Positions 9,755-22,844 of a DNA stretch of 64,000 bases are shown here, piece by piece. The stretch lies in contig CAIZNI010000013.1 of assembly GCA_903934295.1 (NCBI GenBank), positions 164,888 to 228,887 on the forward strand, read 5' to 3'. The DNA is from an uncultured beta proteobacterium (GTDB lineage: Bacteria; Pseudomonadota; Gammaproteobacteria; Burkholderiales; Burkholderiaceae_E). The first letter of the stretch is position 1. The number at the start of each line of letters is the position of its first letter. The notes beneath the pieces are model-generated. The model was given only the letters and a program-made list of their open reading frames with translations. It ran no database searches and was not told the origin of the DNA. The translations under genes and the position numbers were made by a program.

Positions 9755-11007
9755 GGGGATCGACGATAGCGCTGAAGCGTGAGCCCGTCGAGGTCGATGG
9801 CCGGCTCGCGCCCGGCCAGCAGATCGGCCAGTACCCGGGCACTGCCGCAGGCCATGGCCCAGCCGCAGGAGCCGTGGCCCAGGTTCAGGTGCAGTCCCTG
9901 GATCGGGGTCGATCCCAGCACCGGCGGCCCGTCGGGCAGCATCGGTCGCGCCCCGACCCAGTACTGTGCCTGCGACCATGGCGCCGCCGTTGCGAACCAG
10001 TCGCTGGCGACCTTGATCAGGGTCTGCAGGGCCGCCGGGCGCAGCCGCAGCTGCCGGTCGCCGATCTCGGCGGTGCCGGCGATGCGCAGGCGCCGCCCCA
10101 TCGGGGTGATCGCGGTCTTGTAGGTCTCGTCCATCAGCGCGCGCGTCGGGCCGATCGCGTCCGGGCGCAGGGCCACGGTGGCTGAATAGCCCTTGACCGG
10201 CCAGATCGGCAGCCGGATGCCGGCCGGATCGAGCAGCATGACGCTGTCGGCGCCGGCGCACATCACCACCGCATCGGCCGGGTGGTGTTGCGAGCCCTGC
10301 TGCACGCCGGTGACCCGGCCACCGTCGATGCGCAGCGACTGGACCGCGGCGTCGAACTGGAATCGCACGCCCAGCGCCTGAGCCTCGCGCCGCAGCGCGC
10401 CGGCGAAGGCCGGGCAGTTGCCCGATTCATCTTCCGGCAGGTGCAGCCCGCCGGCCAGTGGCGTCAGGGTCGACAGACCCGGCTCCAGACGCCGGCAGGC
10501 CGGTGCGTCGAGCCGCTCGAAGGGCACGCCGTCCTCCGTGAGCAGCGCCTGTACCGGGGCGAGTTGCTCCAGCTCGCGCTCGCTGCGAACCAGTTGCAGG
10601 TAACCCTGCGACTGCTCGTACTGCAGATGGTGACGGCCGCGCAGATGGTGCAGCCGGTCGCGGCTGTAGAAGGCCAGCCGCTGCATGCGCCGCTTGTTCA
10701 GCCGCCAGCGCTGGGCCCGGCACTCGCCGACCCAGCGGATCAGCCAGCGCCACAGCCGCGGATCGAGCGTCGGGCGCAGGATGACCGGCGAAGCCGCGCT
10801 GAAGAGATGAGAGAGCACCTTGCCCGGCATGCCCGGCGCCGCCCACGGCGTCACATAGCCCGGGGCGATCACCCCGGCGTTGCCGAAGCTGGTTTCCTGG
10901 GCGACGCCACCACGACGCTCCAGGACCAGCACCTCGAATCCTTCCGTCGCCAGCTCGTAGGCGGTGGTCACGCCGATGATGCCGGCGCCCACGACGATCA
11001 CCCGCAT
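9751..11007 (-). CDS. DadA-like FAD-dependent D-amino acid dehydrogenase
   Basis: 418 residues. The N-terminal dinucleotide-binding motif is VIVVGAGIIGVTTAYELA, followed by QETSFGNAGVIAPGYVTPWAAPGMP, diagnostic of DadA-type DAO-family enzymes. The C-terminus has LNLGHGSCGWAMACGSARVLADLL. The family oxidises D-amino acids or imino acids (for example D-alanine, D-hydroxyproline) and passes electrons to the respiratory chain. It starts 5 bp after the TRAP large permease, so the transported solute may be its substrate or precursor; that link is inference. No alanine racemase or hydroxyproline-pathway partners are nearby, so I leave the symbol blank. Confidence 0.88.
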   Translation of the reverse strand: MRVIVVGAGIIGVTTAYELATEGFEVLVLERRGGVAQETSFGNAGVIAPGYVTPWAAPGMPGKVLSHLFSAASPVILRPTLDPRLWRWLIRWVGECRAQRWRLNKRRMQRLAFYSRDRLHHLRGRHHLQYEQSQGYLQLVRSERELEQLAPVQALLTEDGVPFERLDAPACRRLEPGLSTLTPLAGGLHLPEDESGNCPAFAGALRREAQALGVRFQFDAAVQSLRIDGGRVTGVQQGSQHHPADAVVMCAGADSVMLLDPAGIRLPIWPVKGYSATVALRPDAIGPTRALMDETYKTAITPMGRRLRIAGTAEIGDRQLRLRPAALQTLIKVASDWFATAAPWSQAQYWVGARPMLPDGPPVLGSTPIQGLHLNLGHGSCGWAMACGSARVLADLLAGREPAIDLDGLTLQRYRRSP

Positions 11008-11012
11008 GCCGG

Positions 11013-12332
11013 CTACTTCTCCTTGCCCATGGTGAGGTCAGGCAGCCAGGTCACGATTTCCGGGAACACGGTGATCAGGCCGATGCAGATGACCAGACAC
11101 GCAAAGAACGGGATCGCCGCCTTCGCGATCACGTTGCTGTCCTTGCCGGTCATGTTCTGCAGCACGAACAGGTTGAAGCCCACCGGTGGCGTTACCTCGG
11201 CGATCTCGACCAGCAGCACGATAAAGATGCCGAACCAGACCAGGTCGAAGCCGGCCTTCTGGATCATCGGCAGCACGACCGCGCTGGTCAGGACGATCAT
11301 CGAGATGCCGTCGAGCGCGGTGCCCAGCACCAGGTAAAGGATCGACAGCACGCCGATCAGGGCGAACGGCGACAGGCCGAGCGAATGGACCCATTCGGCG
11401 AGTTCGCGCGGAATGCCGGTGAAGGCCATCGTCTTGGTCAGGAACGCCGCGCCCGCGAGAATGAACATGATCATGCAGGAGATGCGGGTGGCACTCATCA
11501 GGCTGTCGCGAAAGTTCTGCCAGTTCAGGCTGCGGCTGGCCGCCGCGATGACCAGCGCGCCCAGCACGCCGTAGGCCGCGCATTCGGTGGCGGTGGCCCA
11601 GCCGGCGATCAGCACCCAGACGATGAAGACGATCAGCAGGCCGCAGGGGATCAGGCTGCCGGAACGGCGCAGCTTCTCGGCCAGACTGCTCGGCGGCTCG
11701 GCCGGCGGCACCCGATCGGGGTTGCGGATCGACCAGATCGCGATGTAGCCCGAGAACAGCAGCATCAGGATCAGCCCCGGAATGAATCCGGCCAGGAAGA
11801 TGCGGATGATCGAGGCGTCGGCCGCCACCGCGTACACCACCATGGTGATCGAGGGAGGGATGAGGATCCCGAGCGTGCCGGCGGTGGCGAGCGAGCCGAG
11901 CGCCAGCCGCTCGTCATAGCCGCGGCGCGCCAGTTCGGGCAGCGCGACTTTCGCGATGGTGGCGCAGGTCGCCGCCGACGATCCGGAGACCGAGCCAAAG
12001 ATGCCGCAACCCAGAATGGTGGTGTGCATCAGCCGGCCCGGCACTCTGTTGAGCCACGGCGCCAGGCCCTCGAACATCTGTTCCGAGAGCCGGGTGCGGA
12101 ACAGGATCTCGCCCATCCAGATGAACAGGGGCAGGGCGGCCAGTTCCCACGAGGCGCTGGACTCCCACATGGCCGAAAACAGGTTCTTGCCCCACACCGC
12201 GGCCGGCAGGTTGGTGAACATCACCATGCCGATCAGACCGACGATGGCCAGGGTCATCGCGATCCAGACCCCGCCGGCCAGCAGCAGCAGCATCACCACC
12301 AGCAGGAAACCACCCACTTCGACGACGTTCAT
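11013..12332 (-). CDS. dctM: TRAP transporter large permease, DctM family
   Basis: 439 residues starting MNVVEVGGFLLVVMLLLLAGGVWIAMT, with about a dozen hydrophobic segments. DctM signatures include GSSAATCATIAKVALPEL, LATAGTLGILIPPSITMVVYAV, GTALDGISMIVLTSAVVLPMI and EIAEVTPPVGFNLFVLQ. This is the Na+-coupled membrane domain of a TRAP transporter. The ATG at 12332 overlaps the stop of the small permease by 4 bp; open frame upstream of it is not DctM-like. Confidence 0.95.
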   Translation of the reverse strand: MNVVEVGGFLLVVMLLLLAGGVWIAMTLAIVGLIGMVMFTNLPAAVWGKNLFSAMWESSASWELAALPLFIWMGEILFRTRLSEQMFEGLAPWLNRVPGRLMHTTILGCGIFGSVSGSSAATCATIAKVALPELARRGYDERLALGSLATAGTLGILIPPSITMVVYAVAADASIIRIFLAGFIPGLILMLLFSGYIAIWSIRNPDRVPPAEPPSSLAEKLRRSGSLIPCGLLIVFIVWVLIAGWATATECAAYGVLGALVIAAASRSLNWQNFRDSLMSATRISCMIMFILAGAAFLTKTMAFTGIPRELAEWVHSLGLSPFALIGVLSILYLVLGTALDGISMIVLTSAVVLPMIQKAGFDLVWFGIFIVLLVEIAEVTPPVGFNLFVLQNMTGKDSNVIAKAAIPFFACLVICIGLITVFPEIVTWLPDLTMGKEK

Positions 12333-12862
12333 ACATCCTCGCTGAAGTCGCCGCGCGCGTGCCGTTCCTCGACCGCGACCACATAGTCGGGGCGATGGCC
12401 GCGCAGGACGTGAATGAACTGGTCGGCCACTGCCACGCAAAGCAGCACGCTGCCGATCACCAGACTCGACTGGGGTATCCAGATCGGGATGACCACCAGA
12501 CCCCCCGCCATGTCGCCGAAGGTCCGGCTGTCCATCACATACTGGGTGATCGACCAGCTGAGAAAGCCGGTGAACGCCGTACCCACCGCGAGCGAGGCGA
12601 CCTCGAAGGCGTGACGCACGGGTGGCGGCATCTTCTCCAGCAGCAGTCCGACCCGCACGAAGTCGCCATGCTTGAAGGTGTGGGCCAGGCCGAAGAAGGC
12701 GGCAGCCGCGGTCATCCAGGAAACCACGTCGTCCGAGCCGCCGGTGCGCAGCCCGAAGGTGCGCATCACGGTGGCCGCCAGCATCACGAAGAAGATGGCG
12801 AAGACGAATGCGCCGGCGATTGCGCCCCCGGCATCGATCAGGCGGGCGAGCAGGGGACGCAT
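12329..12862 (-). CDS. dctQ: TRAP transporter small permease, DctQ family
   Basis: 177 residues with four predicted membrane helices: GAIAGAFVFAIFFVMLAATVM, WMTAAAAFFGLAHTF, VASLAVGTAFTGFLSW and SLVIGSVLLCVAVADQF. The order Q before M, the 4-bp overlap with dctM and the 7-bp gap to dctP make a complete P-Q-M operon. DctQ is the small membrane subunit that pairs with DctM. The C-terminus is a short hydrophilic cytoplasmic tail. Confidence 0.92.
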   Translation of the reverse strand: MRPLLARLIDAGGAIAGAFVFAIFFVMLAATVMRTFGLRTGGSDDVVSWMTAAAAFFGLAHTFKHGDFVRVGLLLEKMPPPVRHAFEVASLAVGTAFTGFLSWSITQYVMDSRTFGDMAGGLVVIPIWIPQSSLVIGSVLLCVAVADQFIHVLRGHRPDYVVAVEERHARGDFSEDV

Positions 12863-12869
12863 GCCGGGA

Positions 12870-13838
12870 TTACTTGCGGTAGGCGTCGACGATCGCCTGG
12901 CCCTCGGGGCCCGCCTTCTTCAGCCAGTCGGCCACCATGACGTCGCCGATCTTCTTGAGTTCGCCGGCGAACTGCGGGCTCGGCTTGAGGATGCTCATGC
13001 CGCGCGCCTTGAGCTGATCGAGATACCAGCCGTTCTTTTCCTGGGAGACTTTCCAGCCCCGCGCTTCGGCCTCGCCGGCGGCCTTCATCAGCGCATCCTG
13101 GGTCGGCTTGTCGAGCGCGTTGAAGGCGGCGCGGTTCACCAGGACCGCGTTCTTGGGCACCCAGGCCTGGGTGTCGTAGAACATCTTCACATGCTCATAG
13201 GTCTTGCTGTCGAAGCCGGTGGAACCCGACGAGATGTAGGAGTCGACGACCCCGGTGGCCAGCGCCTGCGAGAGCTCGGCCGCCTGCACGGTGACCGGCT
13301 GCGCGCTCACCAGCTCGGCGAGCCTCGCGGTGGAGGGGCTGTAGGCCCGCCATTTCAGGCCCTTCATGTCGGCCACCGAATTGAGCGGTCGCTTGGTGTA
13401 GATGCCCTGCGGGGGCCACGGCACCATCATGATCGAGAGCATGCCCTGCTCGGCCAGCTTGCGGTCGATGACCGGCTTGGTGATCTTGTAGAGCTTCTGT
13501 GCCTCGTCATAGCTGTCGGCCAGGAAGGGCAGGCCATCGACGCCGAAGATCGGCCACTCGTTCTCGTAGTTGACCAGCAGGATCTCGCCGGCCTGCGCCT
13601 GGCCACCCTGGACGGCGCGCTTGATCTCGGGGGCCTTGAACAGCGATGCGTTGGCGTGGACGGTGATCTTGAGCTTGCCGGCGGTGGCTTTCTCGACGTC
13701 GGCAGCGAACTGGACGAGATTTTCGGTGTGGAAATTACCCGGCGCGTAGGCGGTGGCCATGTTCCAGGTGGTCTGCGCGGCAACGGTGCCGCCGAACGAC
13801 AGCGCGGCCGCTGCAAGCAGGGAAGACAGGCGTTTCAT
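12870..13838 (-). CDS. dctP: TRAP transporter substrate-binding protein, DctP family
   Basis: 322 residues from the ATG at 13838; a second ATG directly before it (13841) is possible, but GGAG spaces better to 13838. A signal peptide (MKRLSSLLAAAALSFGGTVAAQ) sends it to the periplasm. DctP features include HTENLVQFAADVEKATAGKLKITVHANASLF, the VQGGQAQAGEI segment and LKWRAYSPSTARLAELVSAQPVTVQAAELSQAL, with the family Arg that binds a substrate carboxylate. It is the first gene of the run, divergent from purL, so the operon promoter should lie in 13842-14130. Confidence 0.94.
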   Translation of the reverse strand: MKRLSSLLAAAALSFGGTVAAQTTWNMATAYAPGNFHTENLVQFAADVEKATAGKLKITVHANASLFKAPEIKRAVQGGQAQAGEILLVNYENEWPIFGVDGLPFLADSYDEAQKLYKITKPVIDRKLAEQGMLSIMMVPWPPQGIYTKRPLNSVADMKGLKWRAYSPSTARLAELVSAQPVTVQAAELSQALATGVVDSYISSGSTGFDSKTYEHVKMFYDTQAWVPKNAVLVNRAAFNALDKPTQDALMKAAGEAEARGWKVSQEKNGWYLDQLKARGMSILKPSPQFAGELKKIGDVMVADWLKKAGPEGQAIVDAYRK

Positions 13839-13841
13839 CAT

Positions 13842-14130
13842 GGGCTCCAAGGTCTGCTGGGTGGGACGGGTCGGGAAGGGGCAGGCGATAACCGCTGGCA
13901 GTTTAGTGGAAGCGCCCTTGGTTCAGGGGGTTTGGTTGTCGCCCGGGCCGAAGGATTCGCGTGGCGTGACGGCTGGCGCGAAGAACAAGCAAAAATCTTG
14001 CCGGCGATCTTGCGCGCCCCTCCTCTTATAATTCAGCCCAGCGCCCTGACCATCGCGCCCTGCGCGCCGACCGGTGTTGTTTTTCACGCCTGCCGGCGGC
14101 ATTCCTCAATCGCTTCCCCCAAAGCCTCCG
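13842..14130. promoter_or_regulatory. Divergent promoter region dctP / purL
   Basis: 289 bp without a gene between the starts of dctP and purL. The right part is locally AT-richer. A perfect TATAAT at 14028-14033 lies about 100 bp before the purL ATG and could be a -10 box; I cannot pick a convincing -35 at the right spacing. No inverted repeat strong enough to call an operator or riboswitch was seen. Confidence 0.45.
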
Positions 14131-18159
<4,029 letters not shown>

Positions 18160-18196
18160 GCGCCGGCGCCTCCAACCTGACTCTCCGGAATCCTTC

Positions 18197-18871
18197 ATGC
18201 CCGTCGTTCTGCTCGTTCGTCACGCCCAGGCCTCGTTCGGCACCGCCGACTACGACCGTCTTTCCGAACTCGGCCGCCAGCAGTCGCGCTGGCTGGGCGA
18301 GTACTTCGCCACCCGGTCCCTGCGGCCGCATCGCGTCATGGCGGGCACGCTGCGCCGCCAGCGCGACACCGCGATCGAGGCGCTCGGGGCGATGGGCATG
18401 GCCGACACGCCGATCGTCGAGCACGCCGGGCTCAACGAGTATCCGGGCGAAGCGCTGTACGCGGCATTCACCCAGGGCGCCGACCCGGTGGCGCACCAGC
18501 GCCGCGATTACCGCGACTACTGGCGCACGTTTCGCGCCGGCATGGATGCCTGGGCCGGCGACCGGCTGCCGGACATGCCCGAGACCTGGACGGCGTTCGG
18601 TAACCGGGTCCGCGCCGCGCTCACTGCCGCCTGTGAAGGCGCCGGGCGCGACGACACGGTGCTGGTGGTGAGCTCCGGCGGCGCGATCGGCCGGCTGGTG
18701 GCCGATGTGGTGGGCGCGCCCTCGGCCACCGCGATCGAACTGAACCTGCAGTTCCGCAACACCGGCTTTTGCGAACTGCTGGCCGGCCGGGATTCGCTGC
18801 GCCTGCTCAGCTTCAACAACGTTCCCCACCTGGACCTGCCGGAGCGCCGCCATGCCTTCACCTTCGCCTGA
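18197..18871 (+). CDS. Histidine phosphatase superfamily protein
   Basis: 224 residues. The phosphoglycerate-mutase-like catalytic motif appears as LLVRHAQASFG at residues 5-15 (RHAQ in place of RHGE), with LSELGRQQSRWLGEY after it. The second catalytic His/Ser region is VLVVSSGGAIGRLVADVV; the more usual second motif has His before the Gly. The substrate cannot be named from sequence. It starts 37 bp after purL and overlaps the next gene by 20 bp, so the three are probably co-transcribed. Confidence 0.85.
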   Translation: MPVVLLVRHAQASFGTADYDRLSELGRQQSRWLGEYFATRSLRPHRVMAGTLRRQRDTAIEALGAMGMADTPIVEHAGLNEYPGEALYAAFTQGADPVAHQRRDYRDYWRTFRAGMDAWAGDRLPDMPETWTAFGNRVRAALTAACEGAGRDDTVLVVSSGGAIGRLVADVVGAPSATAIELNLQFRNTGFCELLAGRDSLRLLSFNNVPHLDLPERRHAFTFA

Positions 18872-19853
18872 ACCCGTCGTGCGGCCGGTGGGGCTGGCGG
18901 TCATCGGACTGGGGGTGATCGGTCGGCGGATGCTCGAGCAGGCCGCGCTCTCGCCGGCCCTGCGGGTGGTGGGTGCCTGGGACATCGATGCCGCGGCCTG
19001 CCAGCGCGCGCAGGCGGATTTTCCCGACACGGTCATCGCGGCCGACGCGCGCGCCCTGATGCAGGCCGCCGGTGTCGATCTGGTCTACATCGGCACGCCG
19101 CCAGCGTTTCACCGCGACTACTGTCTGATGGCGGCCGACCTGGGCAGACACGTCTTCTGCGAAAAGCCGCTCACCGCGCGGCTCGAGGAAGCGCGCCTGC
19201 TGGTGACCGAGCTGAACGCCCGCGCGACGCCGAATGCGGTGAATTTCGTCTTTGCCAGCGCACCGGCGGCCGATTACCTGGCCGCGCGACTGGCCGACGG
19301 CAGTCTGGGTGATATCGCGGCGATCGAGATGCGGATCTTCTTTTCGCAATGGCCCCGGGCGTGGCAGGCCAGCGCGCAGTGGCTGCGTCTGCGCGAGCAG
19401 GGCGGGTTCGTGCGCGAAGTGCTCTCTCATTTCGTCTATCTCAGCCTGCGCCTCTTCGGCGACTGTCGCCTGGTTGGCTCGCAGGTGATCTGGCCCGCCG
19501 ATCCGTCCCTGTGCGAACGTGCGGCCAGCGCGCTCCTGAACTGCGCGGGCATCCCGGCAACCCTGAGTGCCGCCAGCGGCGCGAGCGGGCCCGACGAGGT
19601 CGTCTACACCGTGCGCGGCAGTCGAGGCGCGCTGCGACTGACCAACTGGTACGAGGTCGAGGAAAGCGACGGCCAGGCCTGGCGCCCGGTGGTCTTGCCG
19701 GCCGATTCGTCCGGCGATCCCCGGACCGCTGCCTATCAGCGGCAACTGGCCAATCTGGTCTGTTTCGCGCGCGGTCAGCCGCATCCGCTGCCCGATGCAG
19801 GGATCGCGCTGCAGGTCCAGACGGTCATCGAGGGCATTGTTTCGGTGCCCTGA
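18852..19853 (+). CDS. Gfo/Idh/MocA-family NAD(P)-dependent oxidoreductase
   Basis: 333 residues. The N-terminal Rossmann motif is LAVIGLGVIGRRMLEQAAL, followed by VDLVYIGTPPAFHRDYCLMAADLGRHVFCEKPL with the family EKP catalytic-site motif. The C-terminal half is the alpha/beta substrate domain. Such enzymes oxidise or reduce sugars, inositol or related polyols; the exact substrate is unknown here. The start overlaps the preceding phosphatase gene by 20 bp, suggesting coupled expression. Confidence 0.88.
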   Translation: MPSPSPEPVVRPVGLAVIGLGVIGRRMLEQAALSPALRVVGAWDIDAAACQRAQADFPDTVIAADARALMQAAGVDLVYIGTPPAFHRDYCLMAADLGRHVFCEKPLTARLEEARLLVTELNARATPNAVNFVFASAPAADYLAARLADGSLGDIAAIEMRIFFSQWPRAWQASAQWLRLREQGGFVREVLSHFVYLSLRLFGDCRLVGSQVIWPADPSLCERAASALLNCAGIPATLSAASGASGPDEVVYTVRGSRGALRLTNWYEVEESDGQAWRPVVLPADSSGDPRTAAYQRQLANLVCFARGQPHPLPDAGIALQVQTVIEGIVSVP

Positions 19854-20044
19854 TGCTCGACGGCGGCGCTTTTTTTGCACCCCGACGGTCCGGTTGGTGC
19901 GCCATTTCAGGGCGTTTTTCAGAATCGAAAAAGATCTGTTGTTGCGCTGCCGCAGCGTGCGTCGCAACGCTTCGGCCAGGGCGGTTGTTACCGTATCGTT
20001 AAGACTTCGCCCGCTGGTCGGGTGTCTTTCAGAGAGAACTCGAG
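19854..20044 (+). promoter_or_regulatory. Upstream region of the porin gene
   Basis: 191 bp between the oxidoreductase and the porin. A 7-T run lies near its left end. An inverted repeat GTTGCG (19941-19946) / CGCAAC (19963-19968) with a smaller nested GCTGC/GCAGC stem could be a regulatory hairpin in the leader. An AGAGAG run close before the ATG at 20045 is the probable ribosome binding site. I see no clear -35/-10 pair. Confidence 0.35.
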
Positions 20045-21076
20045 ATGAAGAAGACCGCCCTAGCTGCCGCCCTGGCGGCCCTGTCGATCGGCAGCGTTCA
20101 GGCCCAGTCGACCACCAGGATCTACGGTTTGGCCGATGCGTTCGTCGGTCAGGCGAAAACGTCCACCCCCACCACCTCCGGCTCGCAGAATGTTGTCGAC
20201 TCGGGCGGTATGAGCACCTCTTACTGGGGTGTTGCCGGGTCCGAGGACCTCGGCGGCGGTCTGAAGGCAGTCTTCGCGGTGGAAGGCTTCCTGCGTCTGG
20301 ATGTGGGCAACTCCGGCCGGTTCAACGGCGACGGCATGTTCACCCGCAGCGCGTTTATCGGTCTCGAGGGCGGTTTCGGCCGGGTTCAGCTGGGTCGCAA
20401 CACCACGCCTTACTTCATCTCGACCATCGTCTACAACCCGTTCGGCGACTCGTTCAGCTTCTCGCCCGCGGTGATGCACTCGTTCCGCGGCTATCTGAAG
20501 AACGACAGCGGCTGGAACAACTCCATCGGCTACAGCAATGCGTTCGGCCCGATCCGCGCCAACGCGCTGTACTCGGTGAACGCAACCGGCGGCGAGCCGG
20601 CCCCCGGTCTCGATCGCAGCAAGGCCTTCGGCGGCTCTCTGAACTACGGCGCGGGCCCCCTCGGCCTGAACGTGGCTTACCAGGAAAGCGACACCCCGGG
20701 CGCCACGCTCAACACCCAGAAAGCCATGCTGCTGTCGGGCGCCTATGACCTGAAAGTGGCCAAGCTGTTCGGTCAGTATCAGGAAATCAAGGACAAGACC
20801 GGTGCCCTCGACAAGAAGGACAAGAGCTACCAGATCGGCGCGTCGGTGCCGGTCGGTCCGGGCAGCGTTCTGGCTTCCTACGGCAATGTGAAGACGTCGG
20901 ACAACAACGCCCTCACCGCCGACCAGAAGCGCGACAGCTTCGGCATCGGCTACGACTACTTCCTGTCCAAGCGCACCGACGTGTACGCCGCCTGGTTCGA
21001 GACCAAGCTGAGCGCGGCTGGCAATACGATCCAGAAAGACAGCGTGGTTGGCCTGGGCGTTCGCCACCGCTTCTGA
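20045..21076 (+). CDS. Gram-negative trimeric porin
   Basis: 343 residues. A signal peptide (MKKTALAAALAALSIGSVQA, cleavage before QS) is followed by TTRIYGLADAFVG, the classic first strand of beta-proteobacterial porins. Internal marks include SYWGVAGSEDLGGGLKAVFAVEGF and FTRSAFIGLEGGFGRVQLGRN, leading into the PYF segment of the constriction loop. The final residue is Phe (VGLGVRHRF), the outer-membrane assembly signal. It forms a diffusion channel. It is monocistronic, with its own leader and a hairpin terminator. Confidence 0.96.
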   Translation: MKKTALAAALAALSIGSVQAQSTTRIYGLADAFVGQAKTSTPTTSGSQNVVDSGGMSTSYWGVAGSEDLGGGLKAVFAVEGFLRLDVGNSGRFNGDGMFTRSAFIGLEGGFGRVQLGRNTTPYFISTIVYNPFGDSFSFSPAVMHSFRGYLKNDSGWNNSIGYSNAFGPIRANALYSVNATGGEPAPGLDRSKAFGGSLNYGAGPLGLNVAYQESDTPGATLNTQKAMLLSGAYDLKVAKLFGQYQEIKDKTGALDKKDKSYQIGASVPVGPGSVLASYGNVKTSDNNALTADQKRDSFGIGYDYFLSKRTDVYAAWFETKLSAAGNTIQKDSVVGLGVRHRF

Positions 21077-21081
21077 TCGAA

Positions 21082-21116
21082 CGGGCGCGGCTTCGGGCCT
21101 TTCGGCCCGGCGCCCG
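21082..21116. terminator. Hairpin between porin and purT
   Basis: An outer stem pairs CGGGCGC (21082-21088) with GCGCCCG (21110-21116). An inner stem pairs CGGGCC (21094-21099) with GGCCCG (21104-21109). No T-run follows on either strand. Its position between the convergent porin and purT stops, 5 and 6 bp away, suggests a shared bidirectional terminator. Confidence 0.6.
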
Positions 21117-21122
21117 CCCTGT

Positions 21123-22355
21123 TCAGGCTTCGCGGGGTTTCACTCGCGAGGCCGCCAGTTTGGCCCGCTCCCGGGCCAGACCAATGTCTCCGGCACGCGT
21201 CAGTGCCACTCCCATGCGCCGCTTCACGAACGACTCGGGCTTGCCGAACAGCCGGATGTCGCTGTCGGGCACTTCCATTGCATGCGCGAGACCCTCGAAA
21301 ACCACTCCGCGGGCGGACAGCCCACCGTAGATGACCGCGCTCGCACCCGGCGAGCGCAGGCGCACATCCACCGGCAGTCCCAGGATCGCGCGCGCGTGCA
21401 GTTCGAATTCCGACTGGTGCTGCGTGGCCATGGTGACCATGCCGGTGTCGTGCGGACGCGGGCTCACTTCCGAGAACCAGACCTGATCGCCCGCCACGAA
21501 CAGCTCGACCCCGAACAGGCCGCATCCGCCCAGGCGGGTGGTGACGCGGTCGGCCATGTCCCGCGAAGCGGCGAGCGCCGCCGGCGACATGGGCTGGGGC
21601 TGCCAGCTCTCGACGTAGTCACCCGCCACCTGCACATGACCGATCGGTTCGCAGAAGTGGGTCTGAATCGAGCCGTCCACGGCGCGTGCGCGGACGGTGA
21701 GCAGCGTGATTTCATAGTCGAAGCGGATGAAGCCCTCCACGATCACCCGACCGGCATCGACCCGTCCACCGCTGGCGGCGTATTCCCAGGCGGCGGCGAC
21801 TTCGGCGGGGCCGTCGATCTTCGACTGGCCCTTGCCCGATGACGACATCACCGGCTTGATCACGCACGGATAACCGATTCCGGCCACGCCGGGGCTGCCA
21901 TCGATGGCGGCCTGCAACTCGGCCAGGCTGCTGGCGAAGCGATAGGGCGAGGTGGCCAGGCCGAGTTCCTCGGCAGCGAGCCGGCGGATTCCCTCGCGGT
22001 TCATGGTAAGCCAGGCGGCACGGGCGGTCGGGATGACGGTGGCGAGACCCTCTTCCTCGATCGCCATCAGCGTCGGCGTGGCGATCGCCTCGATCTCCGG
22101 CACCACGAGATGAGGACGCTCGCGCTCGATCAGCGCGCGCAGCTGGGCGCCGTCGGTCATGTCGATCACATGGTGCCGGTGGGCCACCGGATGACCGGGC
22201 GCGTCGGCGTAACGGTCGACGGCGATCACCTCGATGCCCAGCCGCTGCAGCGCGATGATGACTTCCTTGCCGAGTTCGCCCGCGCCCAGCAGCATCACGC
22301 GAACCGCGCCGGGGGTCAGCGGGGTGCCGATGACGGGAGGAAAGGGAAGAGGCAT
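21123..22355 (-). CDS. purT: Formate-dependent phosphoribosylglycinamide formyltransferase
   Basis: 410 residues. An ATP-grasp ligase with N-terminal [42 protein letters not shown], then the [14 protein letters not shown] segment ([14 protein letters not shown]), [11 protein letters not shown] (ATP loop), and [27 protein letters not shown]. PurT makes FGAR from GAR, formate and ATP, the step before PurL. The protein has a short N-terminal extension over E. coli PurT (392 residues). Convergent with the porin and 14 bp downstream of a YkgJ-type gene. Confidence 0.97.
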   Translation of the reverse strand: MPLPFPPVIGTPLTPGAVRVMLLGAGELGKEVIIALQRLGIEVIAVDRYADAPGHPVAHRHHVIDMTDGAQLRALIERERPHLVVPEIEAIATPTLMAIEEEGLATVIPTARAAWLTMNREGIRRLAAEELGLATSPYRFASSLAELQAAIDGSPGVAGIGYPCVIKPVMSSSGKGQSKIDGPAEVAAAWEYAASGGRVDAGRVIVEGFIRFDYEITLLTVRARAVDGSIQTHFCEPIGHVQVAGDYVESWQPQPMSPAALAASRDMADRVTTRLGGCGLFGVELFVAGDQVWFSEVSPRPHDTGMVTMATQHQSEFELHARAILGLPVDVRLRSPGASAVIYGGLSARGVVFEGLAHAMEVPDSDIRLFGKPESFVKRRMGVALTRAGDIGLARERAKLAASRVKPREA

Positions 22356-22369
22356 GGCGTTGCTCGCAG

Positions 22370-22753
22370 TCAGGCAGAAGGGATGAAGTCGGGATCATCC
22401 TGGTGCTTGCGCTCGAACTGGATGAACTCGTAGTAGCCGCACCGGCTGCCGTTCGGATACTGGCGGCAGACCGCCGGGCGCGCGGTGTAGATGGTGCAGC
22501 GCCGCTCCTCGGTGTCGAAGAATCGGCAGACGGTGCCGTAGATCTCGTCCTTCTGATGGCGCAGGATGCGCTCGGCGCCGCCCTCGGCCTTGTAGAGCCG
22601 GGTGAAGCGGCGCTCGGCCTGTTCGACGGTGAGGTCGAAGTGCTTGGCCAGGCGCTTCACGTCGGCGGCCTTGACCTCGATGCGGGGGTAGCTGCAGCAG
22701 TAGCCGGGACATCGGCTGCAGTCATATCGGACGCGGGGCGTGGTGGCGGTCAT
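22370..22753 (-). CDS. YkgJ-family cysteine cluster protein
   Basis: 127 residues with eight or more cysteines in the pattern of the UPF0153/CxxCxxCC family: [14 protein letters not shown] near the N-terminus, then [24 protein letters not shown] and RCGYYE. The motif suggests a metal (zinc or Fe-S) site; the biochemical function is not established for the family. It is 14 bp upstream of purT in the same orientation and may be co-transcribed with it. Confidence 0.88.
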   Translation of the reverse strand: MTATTPRVRYDCSRCPGYCCSYPRIEVKAADVKRLAKHFDLTVEQAERRFTRLYKAEGGAERILRHQKDEIYGTVCRFFDTEERRCTIYTARPAVCRQYPNGSRCGYYEFIQFERKHQDDPDFIPSA

Positions 22754-22844
22754 GGGGAGGGTGGAGTGAAGTTGGCGGGGGGGCCGGCACCCGGAGGTCG
22801 GTCGCTGGCGGGTCCGAGTTTAGCCGAGGGGCAGGCGGCTGCGT

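Noticed and set aside
14074..14130. Longer PurL from the in-frame TTG at 14074
   Set aside because: The extra 19 residues do not resemble PurL N-termini, and the ATG at 14131 begins the conserved sequence.
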